64,000 nucleotides of DNA from Helianthus annuus (taxonomy: Eukaryota; Streptophyta; Magnoliopsida; Asterales; Asteraceae): positions 158,669,597 to 158,733,596 of the forward strand of contig NC_035437.2 in assembly GCF_002127325.2 (NCBI RefSeq), written 5' to 3'. Positions within the stretch are counted from its first letter, which is position 1. Every line of letters begins with the position of its first letter. The notes below the pieces were generated by a model. It did not search any database. It saw only the letters and a program-made list of their open reading frames with translations, and was not told where the DNA came from. Below, piece after piece: positions 10,757 through 22,274 of this stretch. A program made the translations under genes and the position numbers.

Positions 10757-11943
10757 CTACATTCACAAAAAAATGTTATTATGTTTTGACCTGGACTCTT
10801 TCCACCCGGAATAATCAAACTTACTTCAATAAACGAGTCTTTCATACTCATCCAAGGGGGTAAGTTATAGATTGTAAGAAAGACGGGCCACAATGAGTAA
10901 GGAATTGAGTTAGAGTTATTTGGATTGAAACCGTCAGTGCATAACCCAAGACGAACATTGCGAATCTCTTTTGCAAAGTCAGGATTCTCCGAGTCAAAAT
11001 GCTTCCAAGCCATGCCGTCACTAGGATGTGCCATGCTACCCTCTTTTGTTTTGTGGTCATGGTGCCAAGTCATATCTTTGGCCGTTTTTGTAGACATATA
11101 TAACCTTTTAAGTCTAGGACCAATTGGCATGTACCACATCACCAAATTAGGTACCTTATTCAAGACACTTTTGTAACGAGATTCCTTACAATATTTACAA
11201 TGTGTCAATGCCTTGTCTTGCTTATAGAATATCATGCAATGGTTTTTGCAAACATCAATTCTCTCGTATGGAAGACTCAATGGTTCCAAACTCTTCTTCG
11301 TATCATAAAAGCTTTTTGGAAGTTTATTATTTTCGGGCAACATTGCATTAATCATGGAAATGTTAAAGTTGTAAGCTGCAGTTGACACATTGAAAAGTGA
11401 TTTCCATGTCAAAAAACTCGTAGCAGCTTGTAACTTTGAAAAACTTGTAGCCTTTTCGCCCTCCCACAAAGGTTCATCAGCAGCTTCTAACATGTCATAG
11501 AATCTTTTTGCTTCTGGATTCGGTACACGTCCTTCCAATGTACTTGAAGTATAATCGCATGAACACAAGTTATCTAACACCATACGTTTGCAACCATCAT
11601 CATCATCATCATCAATCTCCATTGTAGTAGAAGATTGTCCAACATCGTGGTTGGACTTTTCACCATGTTCACTCCATATTTCATAACGAAGCATGAAACC
11701 ATCCTTAAACAAGTGTTTTTGTACAGTGGCTCTGTCTCTGTAACTTATATTTTGGCATTTATAACAAGGACATTTTATGTTACGTTTTGTCTCACCATGC
11801 ATATTCACCCACGTATCAACCACTTCTTCTTTAGAAAATGCGAAGTCCAAAAACAATTCGACATTGTCACAGTATTCAGAATTAAGAAATCCATTACTAT
11901 CGGTCTTTTCATACATCCATCCTCGGTCAGTATACCACGCCAT
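10750..11943 (-). pseudogene. CACTA transposase N-terminal and middle part (tnp2), right-arm copy
   Basis: This copy preserves the start. The open frame extends to 12012, but the likely initiator is the ATG at 11943, giving MAWYTDRGWMYEK, the typical start of the plant transposase-associated domain. That domain continues through CPCYKCQNISYRDR and VQKHLFKDGFM. An acidic linker (EIDDDDDDG) follows, then the tnp2 region seen at 1-720. About 397 residues remain of a protein normally near 1000. The frame ends in intron-like sequence where the central exons were deleted. Confidence 0.85.
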
Positions 11944-12779
11944 TACTACTCGAGTTAATCCTATAAGATTATAAAGAAGTAAAAGTAAACTAATTGCAAT
12001 TCTAAATAACATGCTTAGTAGTCAATAAAATATAATTTGCTTAATAATAAAAGAAAATTCAATTGCTTTATGAAAGTAAAAGTAAACTAGTTGCAATTCT
12101 AACAAAAACATAAAATAACCTGAATTGGATATAAGATTAAAAAAAATAAGTTATCACCTGATCATAATCAACAAAAAAAAAAAAAAAAGCCCTGATTTGG
12201 ATTACACAAGCATAATTAACTAATCATATATTCTATATCAAGTCAAATTTAGGCACAAATTAAGAGTCAATTTTTACATATTATAATCAACTAATCAGTA
12301 TCAAAGGAAAAGATGTAAACCATAACATTAATACTTGTAAAGATGATACCATATATCAACGAATAGATGAACCCTATATATACATCTTTATTAAGGAAAA
12401 GATGTAAACCATAATAGAAAGTACCGATGATTTTATTCAATTTCACACCTTTGACACCTAATCCTAATTTCATTTTTCTAAAGACAAATTGATACGAATA
12501 CATAAGAAAAAACAGAATCAGATCGATGAATGAGGAGGATTAAACACAAATTCATTTTTCAACAACTGAATACGAACATGAAGAGTGACACATACCAGAT
12601 CGATGAATGACGCAGATGAGGGTAGTCGACTAGTCGCAGGTGAAAGATTAACAGATCTGCAGATCTGTTTTGATTGAAGCTTCTAAACTTATGGCTATTT
12701 GCAGTTTTAACCCAGAACTTATGGCTATTTGCAATTTTAACCCACATCTTGCTTAATTTTTCTTTTTCTATTTTTTCTT

Positions 12780-13103
12780 GTATCCGCGACCGCTTTAAAC
12801 GGTCGCAACTTTTGTTTTTTTATATATTTCGCTGATTTGTGACCGTTTTGTACGGTCGCAACTTTTGTTTTTTTTTGTTTTTTTATTTGCGATTGCTTTA
12901 AACGGTCGTAACTTTTGCTATTTTTTATTTTTCTCGTATTTGCGATTGTTTTCCGACCACAAAAATACCGTCACAAAATTTGCGACCGTTTTGCGATCGA
13001 ATCTGGATTGGCCGTTAATTTTGCGACTGTTTTGGTTTTAGTCACAAATCGGTTGCTAATTTTGCGACCGTCTTATGTTAGTCGCAAAATTTGGTCGGAA
13101 TTG
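12780..13103. repeat. Subterminal repeat zone of the foldback CACTA
   Basis: Many copies of TGCGACCG/CGGTCGCA in both orientations. They include inverted pairs such as GCGACCG at 12786-12792 facing CGGTCGC at 12800-12806, and GACCGTTTTGTACGGTC at 12841-12857. Such arrays near CACTA ends are the known binding sites of tnpA-type proteins. Variants in which CG has become TG or CA (GCGATTGC, GATTGTTTT) look like decay of methylated cytosines. Confidence 0.85.
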
Positions 13104-13121
13104 CCTAGTTTTCTAGTAGTG
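13104..13121 (-). repeat. CACTA terminal inverted repeat (right end)
   Basis: The plus strand reads CCTAGTTTTCTAGTAGTG. Its reverse complement begins CACTACTAGAAAAC, the canonical start. TAT follows at 13122-13124 and would be one half of the 3-bp target duplication. Confidence 0.85.
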
Positions 13122-13485
13122 TATTTCGATTTGGGCCCAGAGCGGTCGTCCACTCGACACTACTTTGGCTGGCCCTGCTCCATCCTAGAGGATAGAAAAA
13201 TTGTTTTTAGGAGCACCTTGAAACAAAATTTGATTGGTAAAAAATTATTATTTTAAACATTCTATAACGAAGATGGAACATGTTTTTCAAGTCCTAATAA
13301 TGATTATTAATTTTTGTAGTTAGCAGCGGAGCTAGAATTCTAAAAGCAATAATTCTGCCACAATTTGATTTTAATATGATTTACTTCATGTGGAAACCTT
13401 TGAGTATTCCATGTATGTTACCCAGGGATGCCCAACTTAATCCCTGCATCAGAAGATCTATTTAAAGATATTTTTTTTTGTAACT
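13122..13485. other. Intergenic DNA between the CACTA end and the P450 promoter
   Basis: AT-rich and without coding structure. I see no repeat or gene here; it is probably the original upstream flank of the P450. Confidence 0.5.
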
Positions 13486-13861
13486 TTATAGATATATGTA
13501 GCTCTTAACTACAAATAGAGGGAGGATATCTCTCGTCTAGAATAATTAAGAAAACAAGGGTTTCTTGCAGTGGCGGATCTAGATAATATTTATAGGGGCA
13601 ACGTTTCATATAAAAAGGGTTAACGGAATTGAAAAACATCGAATTTTTCCAAAATTTACACTAACGCCGGAGCGTCAAGGGGTAGCGGGGGCTACCCCTA
13701 GTAACATGCTATGTCCGCCCCTGGTTTCTTGCTGACTTTTTTGAGATTTCTAGATTTATAGATATATCTAGCTCTTAACAATAAAAATAGATGGAGGATA
13801 TCTCTCGTCTACAATAATTAAGATACCAAGGGTTTCTTGCTGACTTTTTTGAGATTTCTAG
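13486..13861. repeat. Tandem duplication of about 106 bp in the P450 upstream region, first copy split by a MITE
   Basis: Copy 1 is 13486-13567 plus 13732-13755; copy 2 is 13756-13861. Both contain TTATAGATATAT, GCTCTTAAC, GGAGGATATCTCTCGTCTA and CAAGGGTTTCTTGCTGAC. Removing the 156-bp MITE and one 8-bp target copy restores a 106-bp period. The unit starts about 500 bp and ends about 130 bp before the ATG, so it may duplicate regulatory sites. Confidence 0.85.
13568..13723. mobile_element. hAT MITE, 156 bp, in the P450 upstream region
   Basis: It begins CAGTGGCGGATCT and ends ATGTCCGCCCCTG, imperfect terminal inverted repeats of the type CAGGGGCGGA. An exact 8-bp target duplication, GTTTCTTG, lies at 13560-13567 and 13724-13731; 8 bp is the hAT signature. 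The termini match those of the autonomous-looking hAT at 52598-55906. Confidence 0.92.
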
Positions 13862-13906
13862 AAGCATAAACTTTGTAAATAGTATCTGATTTGGAACTTT
13901 CATTAT

Positions 13907-13917
13907 ATTATAAATAT
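13907..13917 (+). promoter_or_regulatory. Probable TATA box of the P450 gene
   Basis: ATTATAAATAT lies about 75 bp before the ATG at 13989, a usual distance for a plant gene with a short leader. Other AT-rich stretches nearby make the exact position uncertain. Confidence 0.5.
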
Positions 13918-13988
13918 ATATACTCCATATACTTAACATAAGCAAACGCATACAAGGGTATCTCTAAACTTAGCAAGAACATCGATAA

Positions 13989-16144
13989 ATGTCTTTCAAC
14001 CTACAAGTTTTTCTCTTTTATTCTCTTCCTATAATTTTTGCCTTACTTGTTTCGAAATTAAATTTTTCATCCAAAAAATCCCATAAAAACCTACCTCCAT
14101 CTCCTCCAAGGTTACCATTAATAGGAAACCTTCACCAATTAGGCGCGGGCATACACCGTGTCCTTCAATCCATGGCTAAGACTTATGGTCCACTCATATT
14201 GCTTCACTTTGGTACTGTGCCGGTAATTGTAGCCTCTTCCGTTGATGCAGCTAGAGAGATTATGAAAACCCATGATATAACATTTGCAAATAGGCCGTAT
14301 TTAAACACCATTAGTAAACTTAGTTATGACGGGAAAGATATAGCCTTTTCCAAATATGGAGAGCAGTGGAGGCAACTCAAAAGTATTTCTGTACTCCATC
14401 TTTTAAGCAACAAAAGGGTTCAGTCATACCGAAAAGTGAGGGAGGAGGAGGTGGTGAGTATGATAAAAAAGATTCAAGGAACCAATGAATCTATTTTTAA
14501 TTTGAGTGAGTTAGTTGCTACCCTTACACATAATGTGATCTCTAGGGCAGCTTTGGGAAAGATATATGAAGGGATGGAGCTTAAGCATTTGCTAGACCGG
14601 ACTTTTGATGTGTTGGGACGTTTTTGTTTTGCGAGTGTTTTTCCTTCGTTAGCATGGATGGATAGATTTACCGGATTAGAACGAGAAATTGAAAAACTTG
14701 CTAAAGATATTGATGAGTTTTATGATGTTGTAATTGACGAACATGTTAACAAGAAAGAGGGTGATGCTGAAGGCCAAGATCTTGTTGATATTTTATTAGA
14801 AATTCAAAAAGATAACTCGACGGGGTTTCATCTCGAGAAAAAGATGATTAAAGCTCTCATCTTGGTAATACGTCTCTCCTTTCTTATTCGTATTCAAGTA
14901 TCTCTCCTAAACTAGATGTTTATGCATACGAAGTGAGTGCTTAAAAGACACTTTATAATATTGAAAAAACATTTCGGTGCATTTTGATGCATTTTAGATT
15001 AATTTATCTTCATTGGAAAACATCATATGTTCAACTACTTTACCTTTATCATGAAACCAATATGGAAACGTAACATTTTAGTTAGATTTACTCTCATGCA
15101 AAAAATGTATTTAGATTTATCCCCCATATATAAGTATTATGTGTACTTGCTATACATGTGTGAACAATGGCGGAACCAGAATGATTTAGTTAGGGGGTCA
15201 TCATAAGCTTATATTCTATACTGGTTCAAATTAGGGGGTCCATCTCTAAGTTTGTTCTTCAAAAACTCAAAATTTATAAATAAAAATTCAAAAAGTTCTG
15301 GTGACCGGAGGGTCAACGAACCCTCTTGACCCCCCTCTGGTTCCGCCCCTGTGTGTGAACCACCATAATGTTAATTACTAGGTAAACTAAGCTACAACCT
15401 TAAAACAAAAGTGAATGTTGGGTTTTACTTATAAGTGTGTCGATGTCATGTAGCTCTACACATTGGAAATATCATATATATGCGCACATGTAATTTTTTA
15501 ACCGTCGCTTATATACATATGTAATTTTGGTTCATGATTCCTAGGAGGTGTTTAATGGTGGCACCGATACCACATCCACTAGCCTCGACTGGGCGATTGG
15601 CGAGCTACTACAAAACCCACATACAATGAAAAAATTGCAACAAGAGGCACACACAGTAGGACAAGGAAGAGAAATGATCACCGAAGACGACTTAGACAAT
15701 ATGCCCTATCTAAAAGCCGTCCTCAAAGAAGCCCTACGATTACACATTCCAGCTCCATTGCTTGTTCCCCGTGAATCAACAAAAGACGTTAAACTACTCG
15801 GCTACGACATCCCATCAGGTTCGCAAGTGATGATTAACGCATGGGCGATAGCAAGAGATCCTTTAATATGGGAAGAACCTGAAGAGTTTAGACCAGAGAG
15901 GTTCTTGAACACCGCTACTGATTATAAAGGTTTTCATTTCGAGTTTATACCATTTGGTGCTGGAAGACGAGGGTGTCCTGGTATTAGTTTTGCAATGATT
16001 ATTAACGAAATTGTGTTGGCAAATTTGGTGTACAAGTTTGAATTTTCATTGTTGGGGAACGAGCCTATAGACATGACTGAGAGTGATGGTTTAACCGTTC
16101 ATAGGAAGTTTCCTATACTTGTCAAAGCAACTCCTAGGGAGTAA
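13989..16144 (+). CDS. Cytochrome P450, CYP71 family (two exons, intact)
   Basis: Exon 1 is 13989-14864 (292 codons) and exon 2 is 15545-16144 (199 codons plus stop). The 680-bp phase-0 intron has GT at 14865 and AG at 15543-15544, the usual intron place in A-type plant P450s. The 491-residue product has an N-terminal membrane anchor (about 5-22), a proline hinge LPPSPPRLPLIGN (35-47), the C-helix WRQLKS, the oxygen-binding I-helix GGTDTT (297-302), ExxR (Glu354, Arg357), PERF (409-412) and the haem loop FGAGRRGCPG with Cys436. It should be an ER-bound, NADPH-P450-reductase-dependent monooxygenase of specialised metabolism. CYP71A-like subfamily is my guess from VLHLLSNKRVQS. The substrate cannot be told from sequence. 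No stops or frameshifts, despite transposons on every side. Confidence 0.93.
15165..15351. mobile_element. hAT MITE, 187 bp, inside the P450 intron
   Basis: It begins CAATGGCGGAACCAGA and ends CTCTGGTTCCGCCCCTG. An exact 8-bp target duplication, TGTGTGAA, is at 15157-15164 and 15352-15359. Same terminus family as the MITE at 13568 and the full-length hAT at 52598. It lies well clear of both splice sites, so splicing is probably unaffected. Confidence 0.92.
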
Positions 16145-16399
16145 CTTGTTGGAGCAACTCCTTGTGTGTGTAATAAATCTATATATATTAATAAATGAGA
16201 TGATTTTGACCATTTGTCTTTGAATGGTGGAGCTATTTTGCTCATGTGGCATCCATTGGTTTAGTGAACCTTGATTTTGGGAGGGAATTCATGTAATTCT
16301 TTGTAAACAAACCAATTTTGGTTAAACACAAACCAAATTTTAAATTCTACGCGGGATCCGTATTGCTTGGGCGGGTCTTTCCTGGTTTCACGAATTCAA

Positions 16400-18280
16400 T
16401 ATGGATCCTATATATAGTTTACCTTGAATTATAGTCTCTATCTTTCTTTATACGCACAACCTTTTTTCTCTATTCTCTCTCTTCTACATAAGTTCTCCGA
16501 TCACAGTCTTCAACCAAGAATCCGGTTCAAATCAAAGGTAAACTACATGATCCTATACCGATACTATTTATTTATGTTGTTACATTGTTTAGTAGTGTCA
16601 TTCTGTTCAAAAAACATTCGGCTGATTTGTATAATTTTTTTTTTTTTTTTGGTTTTTTGTAGATTGTTCCACTTATTGTTCAGTTGCTTAAACCAGATTG
16701 GATCGCTCCACTTATTCTAGAGGTACTTAAATCTTTAATCGCACTTTTTTTGATCATTTATATGTATTTTTTTAGTTTTTCGTCATATTTTGAATTGTAC
16801 TATTGTAATTTTTATGAACGGATCTATTAGTTGTTGTCTTTAAATGTTATTAGGGTTTATGAATGGTTTTAATAAAATAACTTTTGATGATTTTTTTTTT
16901 TTGTTTGTTCTTGATGATGATTTGCATTATCCGATTCAAATCATATGAAAGGATCTTTTGTTGATGTCTTGATTGTGTTATGATGTTACTGATATTTTTA
17001 TTTACAGTCTTTTTGTTTGTTGTTTGATGATGATTTACAGTGTTTTGCTATTTTGTTCGATCGTTTAGGATAGTTTTTTTGTTCAAAACCCTTTCGGCTG
17101 GTTTGCATTATTTTTTTTTTTTGTTCATTTTTTTGTAGATCATTCCACTTATTCTACAGATATATAATCAAGATTAGATTGTTATGTATTTTAAATCTTT
17201 AATCGCAATATTTTTTGATCATTTATATGTATTTTTTGTGTTGTTGATGATTATGTAAGTTTGTCCGATTATAATGTTTATGAATGAATCTATTCTTTGA
17301 TGTCTTTAAAAGTGATGTTCATACTGATTTCTGCTATTTGGTTTTTGTTTTTAATGATAAACCCTAAATTCTTTTAAACTGCAGGAGTCTGAATCTTCCT
17401 CGAAGAGGAAGAGGTAAATATAATTTTATCGTTGTTTTTGTGTTTTTTGATTCGGTATAATTTTAGGTTTCATTGTTTATGCTGATGTGTATAATTTTGT
17501 TTTTTTTTATTTTTTATTTTTTGCAAATCTAACTATGATATTTTTTAAAATTTGAATATTTGGGTTGTTTCTAATAAATTTTGTATTGTTTTAATATGTA
17601 TTAATTACAATCCATCAAAGATTTCGTTATTTCCTTAAATTTTAGTATTATATGGTTTTCCTAAATTAAGGTTTCTCTTTCTATAAATAAACGGTGGAGC
17701 AATTTTGCTTGGCAAGGTTAGACTTTCCTAATAAGTTTGCTTAATTTACGGGATTGGATGTTAGTGATTTGATTTTCATAATTTAAATTTTAAATTTTAA
17801 ATTTTGAAGTCAATCATTATTTTAAATTTAAATTTTGAAGTCAATCATTATTGTAAATCTTCCACTTTTTTGTTGTTCAAGATGTTTAATTCGGTTAGAC
17901 TTAAAAGGGTATGGAAATAAAGGTTTGGAGTTTAGGTTTTCAGTTTAGATCTACGTTAATTAAAAAAATCTACCTTTTTTTGCAATAGGTGTTTTGCTTT
18001 CTTTAAAGTAAATCCTTCAGTTGAGGTATCACTTGGATATAAATCCTTCATCTATTTTTTTATCTTTCTTGAAAGCAAATGGGATGTTGTAACTGGACTT
18101 TTGTTTGTTTCTTTTGTATCAGTCATGTATTTTTTTATTTGTTTATTATTTTTTTTATTCTTTTTTGCAAGTGAACACGACCAGAGACAAACTAATAGTG
18201 TTTCAGTAAGCTTATAAATTTTCCATAGAGAAGAAACGAAGGGAGAAACATTCTTAGAGGTATACATTGATCTATTTCAG
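16400..18280 (+). other. Helitron cargo: intron/exon-like DNA of unknown origin
   Basis: A leader-like exon ends near 16538 (GGTTCAAATCAAAG, then GTAAAC). Short exon-like pieces follow acceptor-type T-runs: TAG at 16671-16673 and 17137-17139, and GCAG before GAGTCTGAATCTTCCTC near 17386. The blocks at about 16620-16790 and 17080-17240 are diverged tandem copies (TTCGGCTG, CCACTTATTCTA, TTTTTGATCATTTATATG). No open frame is convincing. It looks like the 5' part of one or more captured genes. Confidence 0.45.
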
Positions 18281-18402
18281 GTATGGGAATGGATCATAAC
18301 ATGTTGAGAGTTCGTCTTTGTGAAGCAGGATTTGATGAAGAATCGATTAAACGAAGGGATAATGGTTCATTAATCGCTCATATTGCTAAACTTGAATCTC
18401 GG
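18281..18402 (+). pseudogene. Captured exon resembling CRWN4/NMCP2 (nuclear lamina-like coiled-coil protein)
   Basis: After an acceptor (TTTCAG) the frame reads LRVRLCEAGFDEESIKRRD, then NGSLIAHIAKLESR, followed by a possible donor. Plant CRWN4/NMCP2 proteins have a segment of the form RLxEAGFDEESIKxRDKAALIAYIAKLESE before the long coiled coil. This is a single exon of a protein of about 1000 residues, so it is a fragment. Identification rests on remembered family sequence and needs a search. Confidence 0.5.
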
Positions 18403-20922
18403 GTTGTTATTCTTTTCCACATTGTTGACAACTGTATGGTTTTGTTAATTGGATTCAGTTGTTAGGACTGATGATCAATTTTTTTACTTGCTAAAGATTT
18501 TATTTTTAAGCAACATACTGACTAATTAGCTCCTAAAAATGTTGAATGGAGGTGGAGATGGTCAAATGAATCATTTAGTTTGCTGCTATTATCATTGTAA
18601 CAACGATTGGTTTAAAGGTGGTAAATGGAGTTAGTTGAGCCAGTCCTCAGAGTGTTGTCATAACCGAAAGGTAACCTCAAACAGGTACGTTTTATAATTT
18701 TTTATGATATTTTTTAGTTGTGAATGTTTCAAATTTTGAAGAAATTGATCGGTAGAATTGATTGATTTACTTCAAACGCTACTCAATTAAGAGCATTAAA
18801 ATTCTGACCCAATTAAGCAGACAGCTATTTTTTTTTCTCTTGCAGATTACTTCTTTGGTTGTGAAGATCGTGTGATTTTGGAATAAGAAGTCTGGGCTGA
18901 GATTCGTTTCGTTTGAGTCTCTCGACTACGGCTTCTTCTGAGGTTCGTTTCGATTGTAATGGGTACATGCTAATGACGAATTTATGATAAAATTGTTAGG
19001 GTTCTATGATGTTTGGTTGAGAGTTTGGATTTGGGCGCACAAATATTTTTATCAATAAGATTTTACCGTTTTATACCTTCATGGTGTCCCTTTGTTTAGG
19101 ATATTTTATGTAGTATGATATTTTAGAATAAAAAAGAAATTACAAACAACAAATAGTGGTTGGATGCAACTTGGTCGATTTCATTTGGGTTTGATTATGT
19201 TTTTGTCTTGACCTACTTCAGTGGTATTCATTCTTGATTTATGTACGAGTTTCTTTATTTGTTTATAAAATCTTAATCTTCTTCATGAAACAAATTGATA
19301 AGGTTCTACTAAATCCAAACATGCATTTTTTGGTTGATGTTTTTTGTTGTAGCTGATGTGGTTGGGGCAAGGTTCCGTGGCTTGGTTGTAACTCCGTCGT
19401 TCCACCGCGTCAAGAGGTAGTCGTTTTCATGCGGTCACGGATTTGCAAATGAGTGGGATTTGCCATCTCCGGCGTCAGTTGCAGATCCATCACACATGTA
19501 CATACACTGCGTTTCTCTCTGTTATTCTGATCTTAATCGCCGCCTCCCTGTTATTTTGCTCTTAATCGCAAAGGTATGTTAAGAACCATTAAACCTTTTA
19601 TGTTACTTTTGATATTTAGATTTTTGATGTGGGCGTGAATGTGTACATTATGTAGGTATCTCCAATCGATGAGTAGCAGGCCAAAATAATCTTTGCAAGT
19701 CTCCTTTTCCTCAACAGATTTAGCATATTATAGATTTGCTTATGTTCTATCAATGGTTATGCTAAAAAAATAAGAGTTGCTAATTTTTATACATTTAGCT
19801 GGTCAATTTATGTTTTATTTTATGGTTCCAATGTAGAAAATTAGCTAGAAATGACGGGTCAACAGTTGCTTAATGTGTATTCATATGCTTTTAGTGCTCT
19901 TAATTATCTTATTTTAACAAAACTAAATTTAGGGGTAAGTGATGTTAGTTAATTACAAAATTAGGGCTCCTACGTTTGTGAGGTACTTTACTCTTTTTGC
20001 TTAGTTATTTCGGATACATGTTGAGTATATAGTAGAAACTGTGGCATCATGAATAGTGACTTTATTACATTTTTTTTCATTGTTGTCCTACTTACATACA
20101 ATTTCAGTTGTATTTTCTTTGCTGAAATAGTAATCAAGGTGATAGTGCAATTAGATGTTGAACTGTTGGAGCCACTTCTAATCCTCTGCACATGCAACCT
20201 TCAACTTTTTATTTTTTTTATTTATAGTCGTCTATTTACAGAGACATGCCTGTTTCTTTCATAACACGTATCTACAAATGATGGTACATAAAAGCCTAAA
20301 TTTCATACGGACACATATCACACAGTCAAATGCAATGCATGAAGATAAGAACTGCATTTTTAAGTTTGCTGATAAAACACGGTCACGGAATTGAAGCAAC
20401 TTAGTTTGGACTATTAACAACTTATCATTTGTTTATGGCTGCTTTCCAGGTTTGATTCACTTGCTTTACATGTTTGAGTTGTTGCTATTTTGATATGGTT
20501 GTATGCGTGTGGCGGATATTTCGGATTTCAACATTTTGTGACTTATATGCCTATTATAAATAACTTATTTGTATCTGTGATTTATTTTCTTTTTTACTGG
20601 TATCACGGAATTGGATTCTTGAAGTCATGCATTATTTGTGGAATTTAAGCTATTTAGTTGATTTATGTTTGCGTTTTTTTTTGTGAGAGAAGTCAAATGA
20701 TTTTGTTACTTTTCTTCATCTGATAGTGCGGTTTTGTGATAGGACTACAAGTTGCCCCTTTCATTAATCTTAGTGTTAGTGTATAAGTAAATGATTCCAA
20801 ACTGCTTGAAATTTCCACATGTCCCAAATTGTCACTCATAAGAAAATTATTCATATAAATAGCTTTTGCCCTCAACATCAATTGTTTTGTGTTTTCTATC
20901 TTAATTTGTGTTTCTATTGTAG
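18403..20922. other. Helitron cargo without recognisable genes
   Basis: AT-rich, intron-like. Exon-like stretches occur near 18846-18941 and 19353-19420 (GCTGATGTGGTTGGGGCAAGG, a block of bases repeated in diverged form at 26743-26763), but no protein could be recognised. Confidence 0.4.
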
Positions 20923-21226
20923 TTTACTACGTCGTTGACATTTTCCGGATCTTATAAGGACCAAGGAAGTGGAGGAGGTAGGGGTTTTGGTACTACAACT
21001 TGTAGGGGGTCTACGGTGAGGCCAAGTTTAGACACAGACAATCTTATAAAGTTATTCCACGGTTTGGATTTGTTGAAACTCGAGCTTAATCGATTGGAAA
21101 TTGAACTCAAAGGTGATTAATGCAAAATGATTTGTTGGATTATTTGAATCTTTTTTGTTTTTGAATGTTGATATTGTTTGTTCTTCTGCAGATTATGATC
21201 GAGAACCGAGCGAATCACAATCTTAG
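20923..21226 (+). pseudogene. Captured N-terminal fragment resembling MAP70 (microtubule-associated protein 70)
   Basis: The first exon (20923-21112) reads TFSGSYKDQGSGGGRG... with VRPSLDTDNLIKLFHGLD, then LKLELNRLEIELK. The second exon starts at 21192 after CTGCAG and reads DYDREPSESQS followed by a stop. Plant MAP70 proteins begin with S.SFKE...RRG..RPSLDAD.......LLHGSDPVKVELNRLENEVRDKDREL, which this follows closely including the exon junction. The intact family binds microtubules through a long coiled coil that is absent here. The fragment could encode about 70 residues if transcribed from an upstream promoter. Confidence 0.65.
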
Positions 21227-22274
21227 ATAGATCTTAAATTAAATGTCTACATAAGAAAAAAATGATTGAAAGCTATAACTTTAATGCCATTGTGGGTTTT
21301 TACTGGTTAATGGCCTTCGAAGTTGCTCAACTGCTCATTCAATTAGTTGATGGTTGCATAGGTGTTCACGTGTTGAATACATTATTTGATTTATATACTT
21401 CATATTAAGGGATTATATAGAATTTAGATTGTTAACTTATATAGCCACCAACTATCTTACCTCCACCAACAGATTCTAATTTATTTTCCATTCAGTAATG
21501 TATATTAATGTTTCACGGATTTTTTTTAACGAACTGAGCCATCTGGGTTGGATTTGTAGTTTACTTTTTTCCATGTTTATGTATTAGTGTTAGTTGGTTT
21601 TGTTTTTTGTTGTAACTGATGTAGGTGTCATTGTACTAGTACAAAATAACTTTTTTGTGATGTATTTTATGCTTTATTTTATATTGTACCATATAGCACC
21701 AATAAATACACCACGGGATTTGTTGGTGCTGTTCAAGAACAGCACCATTAAATCTTCAAATACACCACCAAAAAATCAATGATGAAACACAAGTCACACA
21801 CCATTAAATCTTTAAACACACCACCAAAAAATTAATATAGAACTACATGTCAAATAATAACAAATCTACATAGCACCAAAAAACAAATCTCCATAGCACT
21901 AAAAAATACAACAAGAAAAAAAATATAATTTTTTATATTTTTGCAAAATTCCATAAATTTTAGTAATATTTCCCAATATAATTCCAATTACACACAAATG
22001 CACATGCTCACGACAAAAGTTAACTAGTATTAAACAACCCAACAACCCGTTCAACAATACGGAATTACAAAAGTATGAAACACAAACTAATGCTTACAAG
22101 ATCAAAACATCTTTTTAATAATTTTGACATTAAATCTACCACTAAATTCTCAATTTGAGATTCTTCAAAATACCCTTCTTCATTCCAAAGCTAAAAACAA
22201 ATAAATGCAAAAGTTAGATTTCAAATATATATAATTTAATGCAATAAACAAAGTTTATGAATATTTACGAAAAC

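Larger units (their letters stand above)
5781..11469 (-). repeat. Right arm of the giant inverted repeat
   Basis: This is the reverse complement of 1-5690. All coding segments, introns and the 360-bp secondary insertion are repeated in mirror order. Beyond 11469 the element continues to its true terminus at 13121, so this arm is linked to single-copy DNA next to the P450 gene. Confidence 0.93.
1..13121. mobile_element. CACTA (En/Spm) transposon rearranged as a giant foldback; left end outside the window
   Basis: The right end is seen directly. The sequence ends in the inverse of CACTACTAGAAAACTAGG at 13104-13121, the usual CACTA terminus, preceded by a dense subterminal repeat zone. Inside are a tnp2-type transposase and a tnpA-like gene, the normal two-gene content of En/Spm elements. 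Instead of one copy, the element holds two inverted copies that meet near 5735. The other terminus would lie left of base 1, so the 3-bp target duplication cannot be checked. The transposase genes are internally deleted, so the element is unlikely to move by itself. A chimeric read or assembly error is an alternative explanation for the foldback. Confidence 0.85.

Noticed and set aside
11635..11974. Plus-strand frames of 65-107 codons
   Set aside because: Antisense shadows of the tnp2 N-terminal exon at 10750-11943.
16424..16720. 98-codon frame at the 5' side of the Helitron
   Set aside because: It crosses an obvious splice donor (GTAAAC) and a long T-run; intron-like composition.
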